A DNA stretch of 64,000 nucleotides from Poritiphilus sp965212595 (GTDB lineage Bacteria; Bacteroidota; Bacteroidia; Flavobacteriales; Flavobacteriaceae). The stretch covers positions 29,227-93,226 of the forward strand of contig CBDBVE010000022.1 of NCBI GenBank assembly GCA_965212595.1, read 5' to 3'. This document shows positions 9,715 to 18,765 of the stretch, one piece after another (within the stretch, counting starts at the first letter, position 1; each line of letters begins with the position of its first letter). The position numbers were made by a program, and so were the translations under genes. Under the pieces are notes generated by a model that saw only the letters and a list, made by a program, of their open reading frames with translations, was not told where the DNA came from and did no database searches.

Positions 9715-11124
9715 CTATTCGTATTCATATTCCATATAAATGGGTAAATGATCGCTAATGGCGTACCTATAGATATAATGTGCTTCCCTTAGGCTTTGAA
9801 GCGGATTTTGATTGTTGATTGGCCGTATGGTATCGCCAGCTTTGTTTGGATTAATAATGTCGGGTTTCTTAACTCCTCGATTGTTTTGTTGCGTCCACCA
9901 TGTATTGAAAACCTGAATTGCCAAATTGGCTTGGGCTTGATTGGCCTGGGCAATAGTTATATTATTGTTATTGCCCGGCGGGACCATCTGTGCAATAAGG
10001 GGAACAACCCTTTCATTTTTTTGGTTGTTGAGGTTACCTCTACAATAGAAATTGTCATAGGTACTACTGCGAAGTGCGCGGGTGTTAGCATTATTTGCAT
10101 TTGGGATAGGTGCAGTAAGTGTTGTACTTGTTAAACTGGTTGGGTGATTGTTTAATACCTTAGTATAAAAGGGCTTCCCTTGTGGCATATCAATTGCTCC
10201 TGCTATAGCAGGGCCGGTAAGCCGCTGAAAGGGCTGGGCAGTCACGGTTGCCCCTGCATTTTGTACGGCCACCAACTGACCGTTATTACCGCGGTTATAT
10301 AGGGTATACTGTTGCGAATATTGGTTGTGTTTAACATTGAAATCACCCATTATTAGGGATTTTGAAACATCTCTTACGTTCGGGATCAAGCCCAGATTGC
10401 TACAGGCGATCATAGGCCAGCTGCTGCCTGGGCCCGGAGCGTGAAATAAAACCACCAACATTTCAGTATCGTTTGGCTGCAAGGTCAATTTTGCTAGAAA
10501 TGGGGGTCTAGAACCGGAGTATGGAAAGTTTATTACGTCTTCAGATATTAGTATATCTACTACATCTTGTTTTTGCTGGGCATTAAGATTAATATCAGGT
10601 GTAAGGTCAAGGTAGTTTGTATTTGCCACCAACTGAACCCTTTCAGCGTTTGGAACTATATAATCATCATCTAGATAACCTTTCTTTTTAAGTGCATCCC
10701 AAAAATTGGCAATTGCTTGTTGGTTAAAAGTATTGTTCGCACTGTTATAAAATGCGGGGTGCTTCTTAAAAAAGGCGTCAAAAGCGTTGTCATCTATAAT
10801 GCCATATAAGCTTATTTCCATTTTCCTTACGGGATCATCTTCTCGGAGAAAAAGATATTGTTCGTTTGGCCGCGAAGGGGTCATTTCACTTTCTGCTCCA
10901 CGCCAATTACCAGAAGAACCTGCGGTATGATTGTTAAGGACCGAAAGTAATTGCTGTTTTATATCGGTTCCCTGCCAACCGACAATTTCCATGATGCCTA
11001 CAAAATCTGCACCACTATCTATAATTACCCTGGATACATATCGAAGGAAGTTAGGGTCGTTTAGTTTTTTGACCCCGAACTTCTGAATGTTCCAGGAAAG
11101 CACTTTTAAATATTCACCGGGCAT
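9715..11124 (-). CDS. endonuclease/exonuclease/phosphatase-fold protein
   Basis: A 469-aa protein with the EEP (DNase I-like) catalytic signature: N12 in SWNIQKFG, E46 in IMEIVG, H228 in LFHAPGPGSSW, D261 and N263 in MGDFNVK, and D458-H459 in the C-terminal SDHLPIY. All of the residues that bind metal and activate water are therefore present. An Asn-rich segment (about residues 310-390) interrupts the fold before the last strands. There is no signal peptide, unlike typical secreted DNases. Possible substrates are nucleic acid, phosphoinositide-like lipids or a phosphodiester; the sequence does not decide. It is the fourth gene of the operon, 28 bases after the LamG/S74 gene. Confidence 0.85.
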   Translation of the reverse strand: MPGEYLKVLSWNIQKFGVKKLNDPNFLRYVSRVIIDSGADFVGIMEIVGWQGTDIKQQLLSVLNNHTAGSSGNWRGAESEMTPSRPNEQYLFLREDDPVRKMEISLYGIIDDNAFDAFFKKHPAFYNSANNTFNQQAIANFWDALKKKGYLDDDYIVPNAERVQLVANTNYLDLTPDINLNAQQKQDVVDILISEDVINFPYSGSRPPFLAKLTLQPNDTEMLVVLFHAPGPGSSWPMIACSNLGLIPNVRDVSKSLIMGDFNVKHNQYSQQYTLYNRGNNGQLVAVQNAGATVTAQPFQRLTGPAIAGAIDMPQGKPFYTKVLNNHPTSLTSTTLTAPIPNANNANTRALRSSTYDNFYCRGNLNNQKNERVVPLIAQMVPPGNNNNITIAQANQAQANLAIQVFNTWWTQQNNRGVKKPDIINPNKAGDTIRPINNQNPLQSLREAHYIYRYAISDHLPIYMEYEYE

Positions 11125-11152
11125 AGCTCTAGATATTAAAATTTACGCGTTT

Positions 11153-13813
11153 TTATTTCACTCTTTTTTTCAAAGCCCTTAATTCTGACTTCAATTTCTC
11201 TATAATTCCCTGCTGTTCTTTCACTGCTTCAACCAGAACCGGCAGCACATGGTTATAGCTCATGCCACTTGCATAGCCGTTTTCTTCGAGAGTTACGGCT
11301 TCCGGGATTACTTTAGCAACATCTTCTGCGATAAAGCCGAGATCTTCAGCCCCAGATTCCTTCCACTTAAAGCGTACCCCGTCTAGCTTCAATAATTTTT
11401 TAAGGGCACTACTTACTTTAGAGATATCTTTTTTCAAGCGTACAGAGCTGGCATTGCCATAATGTCTTCCTGCGTTTCCTCCTGCATAGAAGTCCCAGCC
11501 ACTCGCATGTCTATTTTTTGCCCAGACGGCTGGGTAGCTCGCAGAATTGTTATCAGCCTGGATAGCAAATCCGTTGCCTGTATTATTGGCAGATAGAGCC
11601 GGATATCCTATGCCCTTGTTTTGGGCATAGATGGCCTTGGAGTTTCCTTGGCTTATCGCCATTAAAGTCACAAAACCGGTACGATTATTTTTAACGATAA
11701 TTCCGTTGTTAGGCCCTGCGTCGACATTTAAGCGTTTTAGATTTGAAAGAGAACCCGGATGGATGTAATATCCTGTGTCATCTATATCATAGAAAGTTTT
11801 GGCATACACGGATCCATTTACGAACAAATTGCTCGTTTTACTTTTGATGCCAATATTCACATTGGCATTTCCCCTTGGCCTGATGTTTAGTTCCTGGTTA
11901 GTGTTTGATCCAGTGGCATAGATCGTATTGTAGCCAAAGCCAATACCCTGAGATGCATTAGAATGCCGGAATTCCACTCCATTGGCAGCAGCTCCAAAGT
12001 TCCCACTAATATACAGCCCCCTTGCGGTGGTGGCATGCGCTCCTGTTCGGGGTGCATCCATAATATCCAAACGGGCCTTGGGCGTAGTACCTATACCCAC
12101 ATAGTGGTTACTACCTACTTCCCTCGTAATGAGAGGTGTTTTTTCAATACTGCCCACCAACTGGCCATCCCAATAACCCGGGATATTCTCATAACGGAGA
12201 ATCAAGCGTGCCAAACCACTGGGCGTATCAGACCTGGCAGCGTTTACCTGTATTTCAATAAATTTGCCGGAATCCAGCAGCAAGTCCGTATTGCGGTTAA
12301 AGATCCATTCTGGGCTTTCACCGCTCTTATTAACCAATTCTTCGTTCCAGCCAGGAATAGCAATCTGAATGTTTTGAGCGAGGCTTGTGCTGCACAAAGC
12401 CCATTCTTTTTCCTTGCGTGAGGCCTGCGTGCTCGTTCTGGTATCAAAACTCACAATTAGTTTTGAATATCCCTGGGCGAGTTGTGCTTTCCCTTTAAAA
12501 AGCAATCTGGTCTCATTGGTATGAGTACGATCTTCTTTGTGAATAAGGTTGGTTAAATGAAATTTGAGGTTAGAAGGGCTACTTCCATTATTCACCACAG
12601 TATTCGCCCCTAAAGGCCCAAAATGAACGGGGAGCTGTGGCTGCCCGCGATGATTGATAATATCTATCTGCTGAGTTCGGTGCCTGCTTGGCAGGTTACC
12701 CACAGTCAACAAGGACGGATCCTCCCTATAGTGCAACTCTACATGGGTCCCCCTGGCCCCTCCTTTAGGGTCGGCGCATATTGGTAAAAGATCCAGGCTG
12801 ATGGCGGTGCTTTTAGCGAGTGAGAAAGCCGAAGTTTTTAGGAAATAAAGAGAGTCGGAAATGTTTGCCTGGCGTGATTTTCCTATGATCCATCCTTGGT
12901 TTTTCTGCTTTTGCGTTATATCTATTTGATCAAAAACATCATTAGAAAGGGTGCCAGATCGAAACCTCAGTTCAAAATGATGGTTGTCTTCAGTGGCTGC
13001 GGCGGTACCACTTGCAGGAGCTTTAAAATTTATGAGCGCCTTAGAATCGTTTCGTACCGTTAAGCTGAGAGTTTGTTTAGCGGGGTCATCTACGATAAAA
13101 AGACCATTTTCCCTCCCCCAGCTGTTCAATGAAAAACTGATAGGATGTGTTCGTCTAAAACCAGCCATGGCGGTAATGTCTTCATCCCGGTCCCAGCCAA
13201 TTTCCGAAGAAGAAAGTGCCCGGCTGTAGATACGTACATGTGCTACCTGTCCTTTCCAGTAGTTGTCTATCCGACCAATCCAGTAGCTACTATCAGCCCT
13301 GAAAAAAGTGGTAGGTGCCGGTCTTGTGGCAAACAATTCACCATTTCGGTAAATTGAAAATTGCGTTCCTTCTTTTACCCAGGCAATATGAACCCATTCG
13401 TTGGCAGCCGTAAAGAAATTTTCAAGGATATCATCAAAGCGGGTGCCATCAGGAGCATAGGAATCGAAATGCAATCCATTTTTTCCGGGACTTTGCCACA
13501 GTCCTGGCTTTCTTCGTGCATCGCCCTGTTTGCCAATGAAACCATGATAAGCTCGATCGTTAAGTTTGCTCGATTTTACCCATAAGGAAATCGTAAAAGT
13601 TTTGTCGTTACTGAAGGGATCATCCAGTTCCAGATAATCGTTTCCATCAAAAGAAAAGGAATTGGCAAACACGGTATCTGAGACAAGCCGAGGTTCGCCT
13701 TTTAGGATGGCTGATTTTTTTTTGAGTGAAGAATCGGTTGCGAAGGCAGTGGTGCCGTCCTTACTTATGTTGTCCAGGGCATAGTAGCGTTCAAGTGTGG
13801 TATCCGTACTCAT
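11153..13813 (-). CDS. LamG-domain protein with C-terminal S74 tail-fibre chaperone
   Basis: An 886-aa protein. Residues about 50-200 form a LamG/concanavalin A-like lectin domain (FSFDGNDYLELDDPFS, FTISLWVKS, WVHIAWVKEG, IGRIDNYWKGQVAHVRIYSRALS). A beta-rich middle follows, and about 600-780 resembles tail-fibre repeats (GIGTTPKARLDI, Asn/Gly-rich strands). The last about 97 residues are a peptidase S74 intramolecular chaperone: SVRLKKDI at the cleavage site, then LGFIAEDV, MSYNHVLPVLVEAVKEQQ and a terminal coiled coil. In phage fibres this domain drives trimer formation and then cuts itself off N-terminal to the serine (here S790). A self-processing trimeric fibre that binds glycans is the expected product. 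No phage structural genes are nearby. Confidence 0.85.
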   Translation of the reverse strand: MSTDTTLERYYALDNISKDGTTAFATDSSLKKKSAILKGEPRLVSDTVFANSFSFDGNDYLELDDPFSNDKTFTISLWVKSSKLNDRAYHGFIGKQGDARRKPGLWQSPGKNGLHFDSYAPDGTRFDDILENFFTAANEWVHIAWVKEGTQFSIYRNGELFATRPAPTTFFRADSSYWIGRIDNYWKGQVAHVRIYSRALSSSEIGWDRDEDITAMAGFRRTHPISFSLNSWGRENGLFIVDDPAKQTLSLTVRNDSKALINFKAPASGTAAATEDNHHFELRFRSGTLSNDVFDQIDITQKQKNQGWIIGKSRQANISDSLYFLKTSAFSLAKSTAISLDLLPICADPKGGARGTHVELHYREDPSLLTVGNLPSRHRTQQIDIINHRGQPQLPVHFGPLGANTVVNNGSSPSNLKFHLTNLIHKEDRTHTNETRLLFKGKAQLAQGYSKLIVSFDTRTSTQASRKEKEWALCSTSLAQNIQIAIPGWNEELVNKSGESPEWIFNRNTDLLLDSGKFIEIQVNAARSDTPSGLARLILRYENIPGYWDGQLVGSIEKTPLITREVGSNHYVGIGTTPKARLDIMDAPRTGAHATTARGLYISGNFGAAANGVEFRHSNASQGIGFGYNTIYATGSNTNQELNIRPRGNANVNIGIKSKTSNLFVNGSVYAKTFYDIDDTGYYIHPGSLSNLKRLNVDAGPNNGIIVKNNRTGFVTLMAISQGNSKAIYAQNKGIGYPALSANNTGNGFAIQADNNSASYPAVWAKNRHASGWDFYAGGNAGRHYGNASSVRLKKDISKVSSALKKLLKLDGVRFKWKESGAEDLGFIAEDVAKVIPEAVTLEENGYASGMSYNHVLPVLVEAVKEQQGIIEKLKSELRALKKRVK

Positions 13814-13870
13814 CGTTTTATTCTTTTGGTTTGATTCTTTGTTAGTGGGTGTCCAGCAAACAACTTATTC

Positions 13871-14035
13871 CTAGTTTTTAGGCTGTTTCTTAGGTTGTTC
13901 GGCCTCGATCTGCGTTGAGGCCTGCTGCTGAATTTTACTGATTAAATGGTGAATTTTAATATAGGGTTGTTGCCCAAGGGCCTCCAGCACCAGATTGGTT
14001 TCATCTATGGAGAGTTCTAGTTGTATGGTTTGCAT
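13871..14035 (-). CDS. small 54-aa conserved-type protein
   Basis: A 54-aa ORF read on the minus strand, ATG at 14035 and TAG at 13871. It begins MQTIQLELSIDETNLVLEAL, continues with GQQPYIKIHHLISKIQQQA and ends in a Gln/Lys-rich tail. The pattern (short beta strand, then D/E-x-x-N-x-[IV]-[LI]-x-A-L-G, then a helix ending in KIQQQ) is one I recall in small hypothetical proteins scattered across bacteria and phage. It lies 59 bases after the 1445-aa gene and 57 bases before the LamG/S74 gene, so it is part of the operon. The function is unknown. Confidence 0.7.
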   Translation of the reverse strand: MQTIQLELSIDETNLVLEALGQQPYIKIHHLISKIQQQASTQIEAEQPKKQPKN

Positions 14036-14094
14036 GCTGTTGTTTATTTAGTTTGAAAATCGACTGGTTTCTTAGTGTTTTTTTGGTTTTTTCA

Positions 14095-17000
14095 TTACAA
14101 TTCATCATCGGTAGGGCATAGTTTTAGCCATCCTTCCCTTATCACTTGCTTCCCTTTAAATTGAGCATCGGTGTGGGTTATTCCTATATGCGTTTTTTGA
14201 AGAAGGAGGTGGATGGCCGGAAGCTCTTCTTTAAACAGTCCACCCAGGGTTTGATCTTTGCGCTGGTCTGATGCTACCACTTCTGCCTTGCCTTCATCAA
14301 TTTCAGTGATCCATTTTGATTGTTGCAACTGATTCCACAGCGCGTCAGCATTTTCAGTGATCTCTTGTAACTGGTTTTTTTCTAAGATTCCTGTAGTTCC
14401 TATTTCAGACCAGTTAGTTCTGTTTTTCGATATCCAGGACCAGGAAAAACCAGCTTCCTTCGGTAGAGGAAGTTGAAATTGATTTTTTGGAGTGACAATT
14501 GGCGCCGTTAAAAAGGTGATGCAAATCTTTTTTAAGGCATCTACATATTGGTCTGGCGGAAGCGAAAGTACATTTGTTGGCAGAATTCCTGTTGAACAAT
14601 GCACAGCCGCCCTTGGGTCTATCAAAAGTGAAAAGTGCAGCGCCTCATCTTCAAAGCTTCTGCTGATATGCGTTTTAGATTCTGAATGATAGACAATGTC
14701 AGTATGGTAAAGGTCATTGGTGACGATATCGGCCTGAGGGGAATAAAAAGGAGCCTCACCTGGAATCTGAGAATCTTCTTCTATCCAGTAGCCGGCTAGG
14801 CCGTCATGCAGTTGCTTGTATTCACCAAGGCGTACGGGTAGTTTTACTCTGGTAAAACCGTTGGTTTCCCGATGATTTCGGGCCATATCTTTTACAAAAG
14901 CTTCCCATCCCTGATGAATGGAAGCCTCACCTTTCAGTTCAAATTTTAACGAGGCTCGAACAAGGGCTAAAGGCCTGCCAACGAGCAATGAGAGGCTTTG
15001 ATGCTGTGCAAACCCTTCGGGGTCAATGTTTTCCTGAGCCCTGTCAAGAGCGTTAACCAGCTTGTCTACAAAGGAGGCTCCCTTTTCTTGAATATGGATC
15101 GCAATTTTTCTCAGATGTGGGTTCTCAATTTGAAGCGGACTCCCGATCTTTCCACCCCCAGGACTAGGGTCCCAGCGTGCCAGTGTAGCATCTCTACGGT
15201 CTTCGACTGCGGTAAATGCCCCTTGCGGTTCTCCAAATTCATCGTAAAAGGCCAGACTATGATCCAAATTATTGGGCAGTATCCATCCGCAAATTGGGGA
15301 AGTAGCCGGGTGGCTGTTCATTTCAATATCACTGTGTTTGGGGTCTGCCGAGAGCCATCTAAAGTTTACTCTTGCAGGCTGCGTAATTCTTGGGAATAGG
15401 GTAAGCGGAAACCTGCTATTTTTGTTGTACAACCTTTCGGCCCCCATTTGGATATTTGTATTTAGATCTTTAATTCTGCCAAAGGTGTCAACAAGCCTAA
15501 GACTGCTAATATTTAATTCGCCTGATCTGATCGGATTAAAATCGTATAGTGGTTGTGGTGCAACACGATTGTAATTTTTAACTATGCCTCTTACGCCCTC
15601 ATTGCTAAAATTTTTATAATCTTGAAATGCCAATGGGTCTCCAATAGCCAGCTGATAAGTCTGTTTATGCATCAGCAGTGCATCGTTGAAACCGCTAAGT
15701 GCCTGAAAAAGCCTGGAAGGATCAGCTGAAACTAAAAATTCATAAGCTCTAATAGCTGTATAAACTGCATCTTTAGTTTTCATTTCGGCCGTTGTGGTAC
15801 TTGTGAAGTACTTGCTTTCGTAGGCTTTTTTGATCTTTTTAATCTCTGCACTTGTCAGCGGCTGTTTTTCCGTTTCGCGGGTATCAGCCAGGGCGTTTCT
15901 GGTATTAATGAGGATGTCTTGGGATATTTGTTTTTTCAAAAACTGATCTAATGCGTGTTTTTGATGTAGGTCTGCCCCTGCAGAGAGCAGACTGCTTCCC
16001 TCATATAAGTTTGCTCCCTTTACAATTTGTGTAACTTCTTTTTTTGGGGAGAAATTACATGAATCTCCAGCCATAAGATAATTCTCAAGTATAAAGTCGG
16101 CCCCGTACTGTCCGTTAGTACCATCACTGTTCCCTTTCTCTTTGGCGGGAAAAACCTCAGTCTCCCATTCTAACTTGAAAGGATTCCAGGGATCATTGTA
16201 AAATGGTGTTTCGGGGAGGTTACCGCTGCCCACCTCTGTTTTTACTTTGGCCAAAAGATCTTCAACCTGCTTTTTTCTTTTATTCGAATCCGCACTAAGC
16301 GGCAATCCTGTATTCTTCAAAATTTGGCATTGAAGCACTTCTGGACTTTGTTCGAAATGCGTTGGCTTAACCCCTTGGCCGGAAACAAGCACCACGGGTT
16401 CTGTAGGGCGCCAGTAGGGATCTGCCGCTACAGGCTTTAAAGCCATCCACTTTTTGGTATTGGGCTTTATATGTTTTGGAAAGATTAGCTGCAGATAAAG
16501 CCTGTTTAGCCGTACTTTTTCTTCGGGCTGACGGTCCGAACTGCGAATACTTTCCAAATCTTGAATAGTTTTTGGAATGTCGACAGTTGAAAAATCAGCA
16601 GGCGTAAAAAAGCTAGCCTTTTTTAGTACCCGGTTCAATTCGTCTAGAACTACCTGGGTTTCATTTGCGTTTAGTGCAGTTTTGGCGAGTAGCTTCTGGG
16701 CCGGTACAGAAGTTCCCGAAAAGAGTTTGACTAAGGCAGGTTTTAAAGGGTCTGAGGCTACTACCGGAAACCGCTCCAAGAAAGAATTCCATACAATATC
16801 CTCTTCCTTTAGTAGTTCGCAAGACCGGTTGTAATTCTCCAACCTGAGTAGTAACTCGTTGATAGCTGTAGACACAGCCCTGGCGATAGAACCATCTCTT
16901 GAGTCTTTCGCTGTGGCCTTTATTAGTTTGTCGCGCCTAAGGTCTTTCTGAAGTTCTAAAACTCCAATTGCGGCTTCTTTTTTCGCAAGAGGGCTAAACC

Positions 17001-18432
17001 CCTTTTTTCGAATAAAGTGTTGCACTTCGTCAATATTGGGGTACTGGTCAATAGTATCCTCGGGCGGGTAGGTGGCAAGCATGTATTTATACCAATCGGC
17101 AAAAAGTTGTTTACGTTGCGAAATACTTTCAAAAAGGCCTTTTTCATAGGACTGCTGCAAGACATTCAAAGCATTCAATTGATGCGCCATTTCAAGTGGA
17201 AGTGTTAGCTGCCTGCTTTCTTGCCCTTTGCCTGTATCCGCTGAATGATCGGGTCCTATGGTCCATTTGCTTCCACCAGATTCCGCAACAAATTCCTTTC
17301 TATGCCTCGCCTCAATAAATTTAGGGCCCACATCTAGCTGTCTGTTTTCGAGATCGCCGGCAAGCTGAATTGCTTCTAGCTGGTCTTCAATGACATAGGG
17401 CCGCTCCGGATCTAAAGTTTTCCCAAGAAATGCGCTCAACGCTTCCGTTCCGGTATTCCCCACAACCACTGTAATGCTATCGTCTTTTCTAGTACCTTTT
17501 GGATTTCGCAGATTACCGGCAGGCACTATTACGCTTCCGTAGCAAATCATCTCGTCTGGTTCTCCGGTGCTACTGTCAAAGTTTAGTCGGAGCGATTTTT
17601 TAAATGTGTCTAACAATTCTTTCAGAGATGCCTGGCGGCCGTGTTCTTTCTGAAATTCTGCTTTATAAAGCGCTTTAAACTGTTTAATGTAGTCGTTTTC
17701 CTGGCTATCATAAAACCCGATCACTTCATATTTGACTTGTCTTTGAAACACTGAGATTTCTGCTTCATGCCACCCGAACACACTGTGACAATTTGGATAA
17801 TAGGATGCAAAGGCCGGAGTGCCATATCCAACAGCCGTTAAATGTTGCATATAGGAAGCTTTCGGAACATCTATACCCCAAAGCCCCAGTTCCTGACACC
17901 TACCCATATGCCTGAACGGAAAGGGATTGGTTTTAGAGGCTGGGTAGGGAATGTTACTGCTACCTGCATTAAGTTCGTTGTTGCTACCTGGATGAAGAAA
18001 GTTGCTTTCAAGTAGCCATTGCTTGTCTAACAGAAAGATTGGTGGTCGCTGTGGTGGTTGATTTCCTGCTACAGTAATAGCAGGGTTTTGTCTGCTGGAG
18101 ATGCTCCTGGAAATTAACCATCTATTGGGCACTCTTGGGTAAGGAGGTGTTGACTTATAGGCTTTTAGATTTTGCATTGCCGTAGAAACCTCTTTGGTTA
18201 GCGCACTGGGGAGTAGCCAGTGGAGGTGAAGCCCAGGCTTTAGTCTAAAATTTTGATTTTGAAAAGCAGATGAAAGAACTTCTTCAGCGATGTTTGCGAT
18301 ATTCGGATTGTGGTCCATACCCTTCGTGGCGTATGGTAACTTTGAAAAGTCGGCCATCGGACCCGCAACTGTAATTTCCTTCGTAAGGCGAAGCGCATTC
18401 AGGCGCACAGGAACAAGCAGTACATTGCTCAT
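14095..18432 (-). CDS. 1445-aa unknown protein, first gene of giant-protein operon
   Basis: I do not recognise a named family. The N-terminus (residues 1-80) contains VPVRLNALRL and a PGLHLHWLLP motif at residues 66-75. It is followed by Trp/Pro-rich loops (VPNRWLISR, MGRCQELGLWG, HSVFGWHEAE), a long helical region (about 400-640), a second mixed region with WMALKPVAADPYWRP, and a C-terminal beta-rich region with LPVRLGEYKQLHDGLAGYW. No signal peptide, membrane helix or catalytic motif is visible. It starts the transcription unit and is preceded by 333 bases without a gene, so the operon promoter probably lies there. The large size and unbroken frame suggest a structural or scaffold role, which is inference. 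Confidence 0.75.
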   Translation of the reverse strand: MSNVLLVPVRLNALRLTKEITVAGPMADFSKLPYATKGMDHNPNIANIAEEVLSSAFQNQNFRLKPGLHLHWLLPSALTKEVSTAMQNLKAYKSTPPYPRVPNRWLISRSISSRQNPAITVAGNQPPQRPPIFLLDKQWLLESNFLHPGSNNELNAGSSNIPYPASKTNPFPFRHMGRCQELGLWGIDVPKASYMQHLTAVGYGTPAFASYYPNCHSVFGWHEAEISVFQRQVKYEVIGFYDSQENDYIKQFKALYKAEFQKEHGRQASLKELLDTFKKSLRLNFDSSTGEPDEMICYGSVIVPAGNLRNPKGTRKDDSITVVVGNTGTEALSAFLGKTLDPERPYVIEDQLEAIQLAGDLENRQLDVGPKFIEARHRKEFVAESGGSKWTIGPDHSADTGKGQESRQLTLPLEMAHQLNALNVLQQSYEKGLFESISQRKQLFADWYKYMLATYPPEDTIDQYPNIDEVQHFIRKKGFSPLAKKEAAIGVLELQKDLRRDKLIKATAKDSRDGSIARAVSTAINELLLRLENYNRSCELLKEEDIVWNSFLERFPVVASDPLKPALVKLFSGTSVPAQKLLAKTALNANETQVVLDELNRVLKKASFFTPADFSTVDIPKTIQDLESIRSSDRQPEEKVRLNRLYLQLIFPKHIKPNTKKWMALKPVAADPYWRPTEPVVLVSGQGVKPTHFEQSPEVLQCQILKNTGLPLSADSNKRKKQVEDLLAKVKTEVGSGNLPETPFYNDPWNPFKLEWETEVFPAKEKGNSDGTNGQYGADFILENYLMAGDSCNFSPKKEVTQIVKGANLYEGSSLLSAGADLHQKHALDQFLKKQISQDILINTRNALADTRETEKQPLTSAEIKKIKKAYESKYFTSTTTAEMKTKDAVYTAIRAYEFLVSADPSRLFQALSGFNDALLMHKQTYQLAIGDPLAFQDYKNFSNEGVRGIVKNYNRVAPQPLYDFNPIRSGELNISSLRLVDTFGRIKDLNTNIQMGAERLYNKNSRFPLTLFPRITQPARVNFRWLSADPKHSDIEMNSHPATSPICGWILPNNLDHSLAFYDEFGEPQGAFTAVEDRRDATLARWDPSPGGGKIGSPLQIENPHLRKIAIHIQEKGASFVDKLVNALDRAQENIDPEGFAQHQSLSLLVGRPLALVRASLKFELKGEASIHQGWEAFVKDMARNHRETNGFTRVKLPVRLGEYKQLHDGLAGYWIEEDSQIPGEAPFYSPQADIVTNDLYHTDIVYHSESKTHISRSFEDEALHFSLLIDPRAAVHCSTGILPTNVLSLPPDQYVDALKKICITFLTAPIVTPKNQFQLPLPKEAGFSWSWISKNRTNWSEIGTTGILEKNQLQEITENADALWNQLQQSKWITEIDEGKAEVVASDQRKDQTLGGLFKEELPAIHLLLQKTHIGITHTDAQFKGKQVIREGWLKLCPTDDEL

Positions 18433-18765
18433 GTCTGAGAGTGGTTAGTTGGTTAAAAAACGCGTGCAGTGGGGTGTTGTGCCGGCGATATTACGTATTC
18501 CGGGGGAAAGAATTAATATAGACCTAATATAAGATTTTATTCAATACAATTCAGGAATTAGCTTACAATTTTTTTCGAAAAATAGGAAACAGTATCTAGA
18601 ATTTTTACCGATAATAGAGAAGACAACCTAAGACTTGAAATCCAGAGAGCTCCGCAATTAAATAAATAAGCGATGAACACAATTTTTAATGGGCAAATGG
18701 GCTAAAGCCATTTTTACGAGAAGAGACGAAATTAGAATTTGTTTGGAAAAAGGGATGCCTAACGC
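18433..18765. other. gene-free interval upstream of the giant-protein operon
   Basis: This 333-base AT-rich stretch has no credible ORF. It must hold the promoter of the minus-strand operon that starts at 18432, but I could not find a clear TAnnTTTG box on the minus strand. I see no repeat or hairpin strong enough to report. Confidence 0.6.

Noticed and set aside
2551..18432. Prophage or complete contractile injection system
   Set aside because: The S74/LamG fibre suggests it, but there is no terminase, portal, capsid, integrase, sheath, tube, baseplate or AAA+ ATPase in the window.
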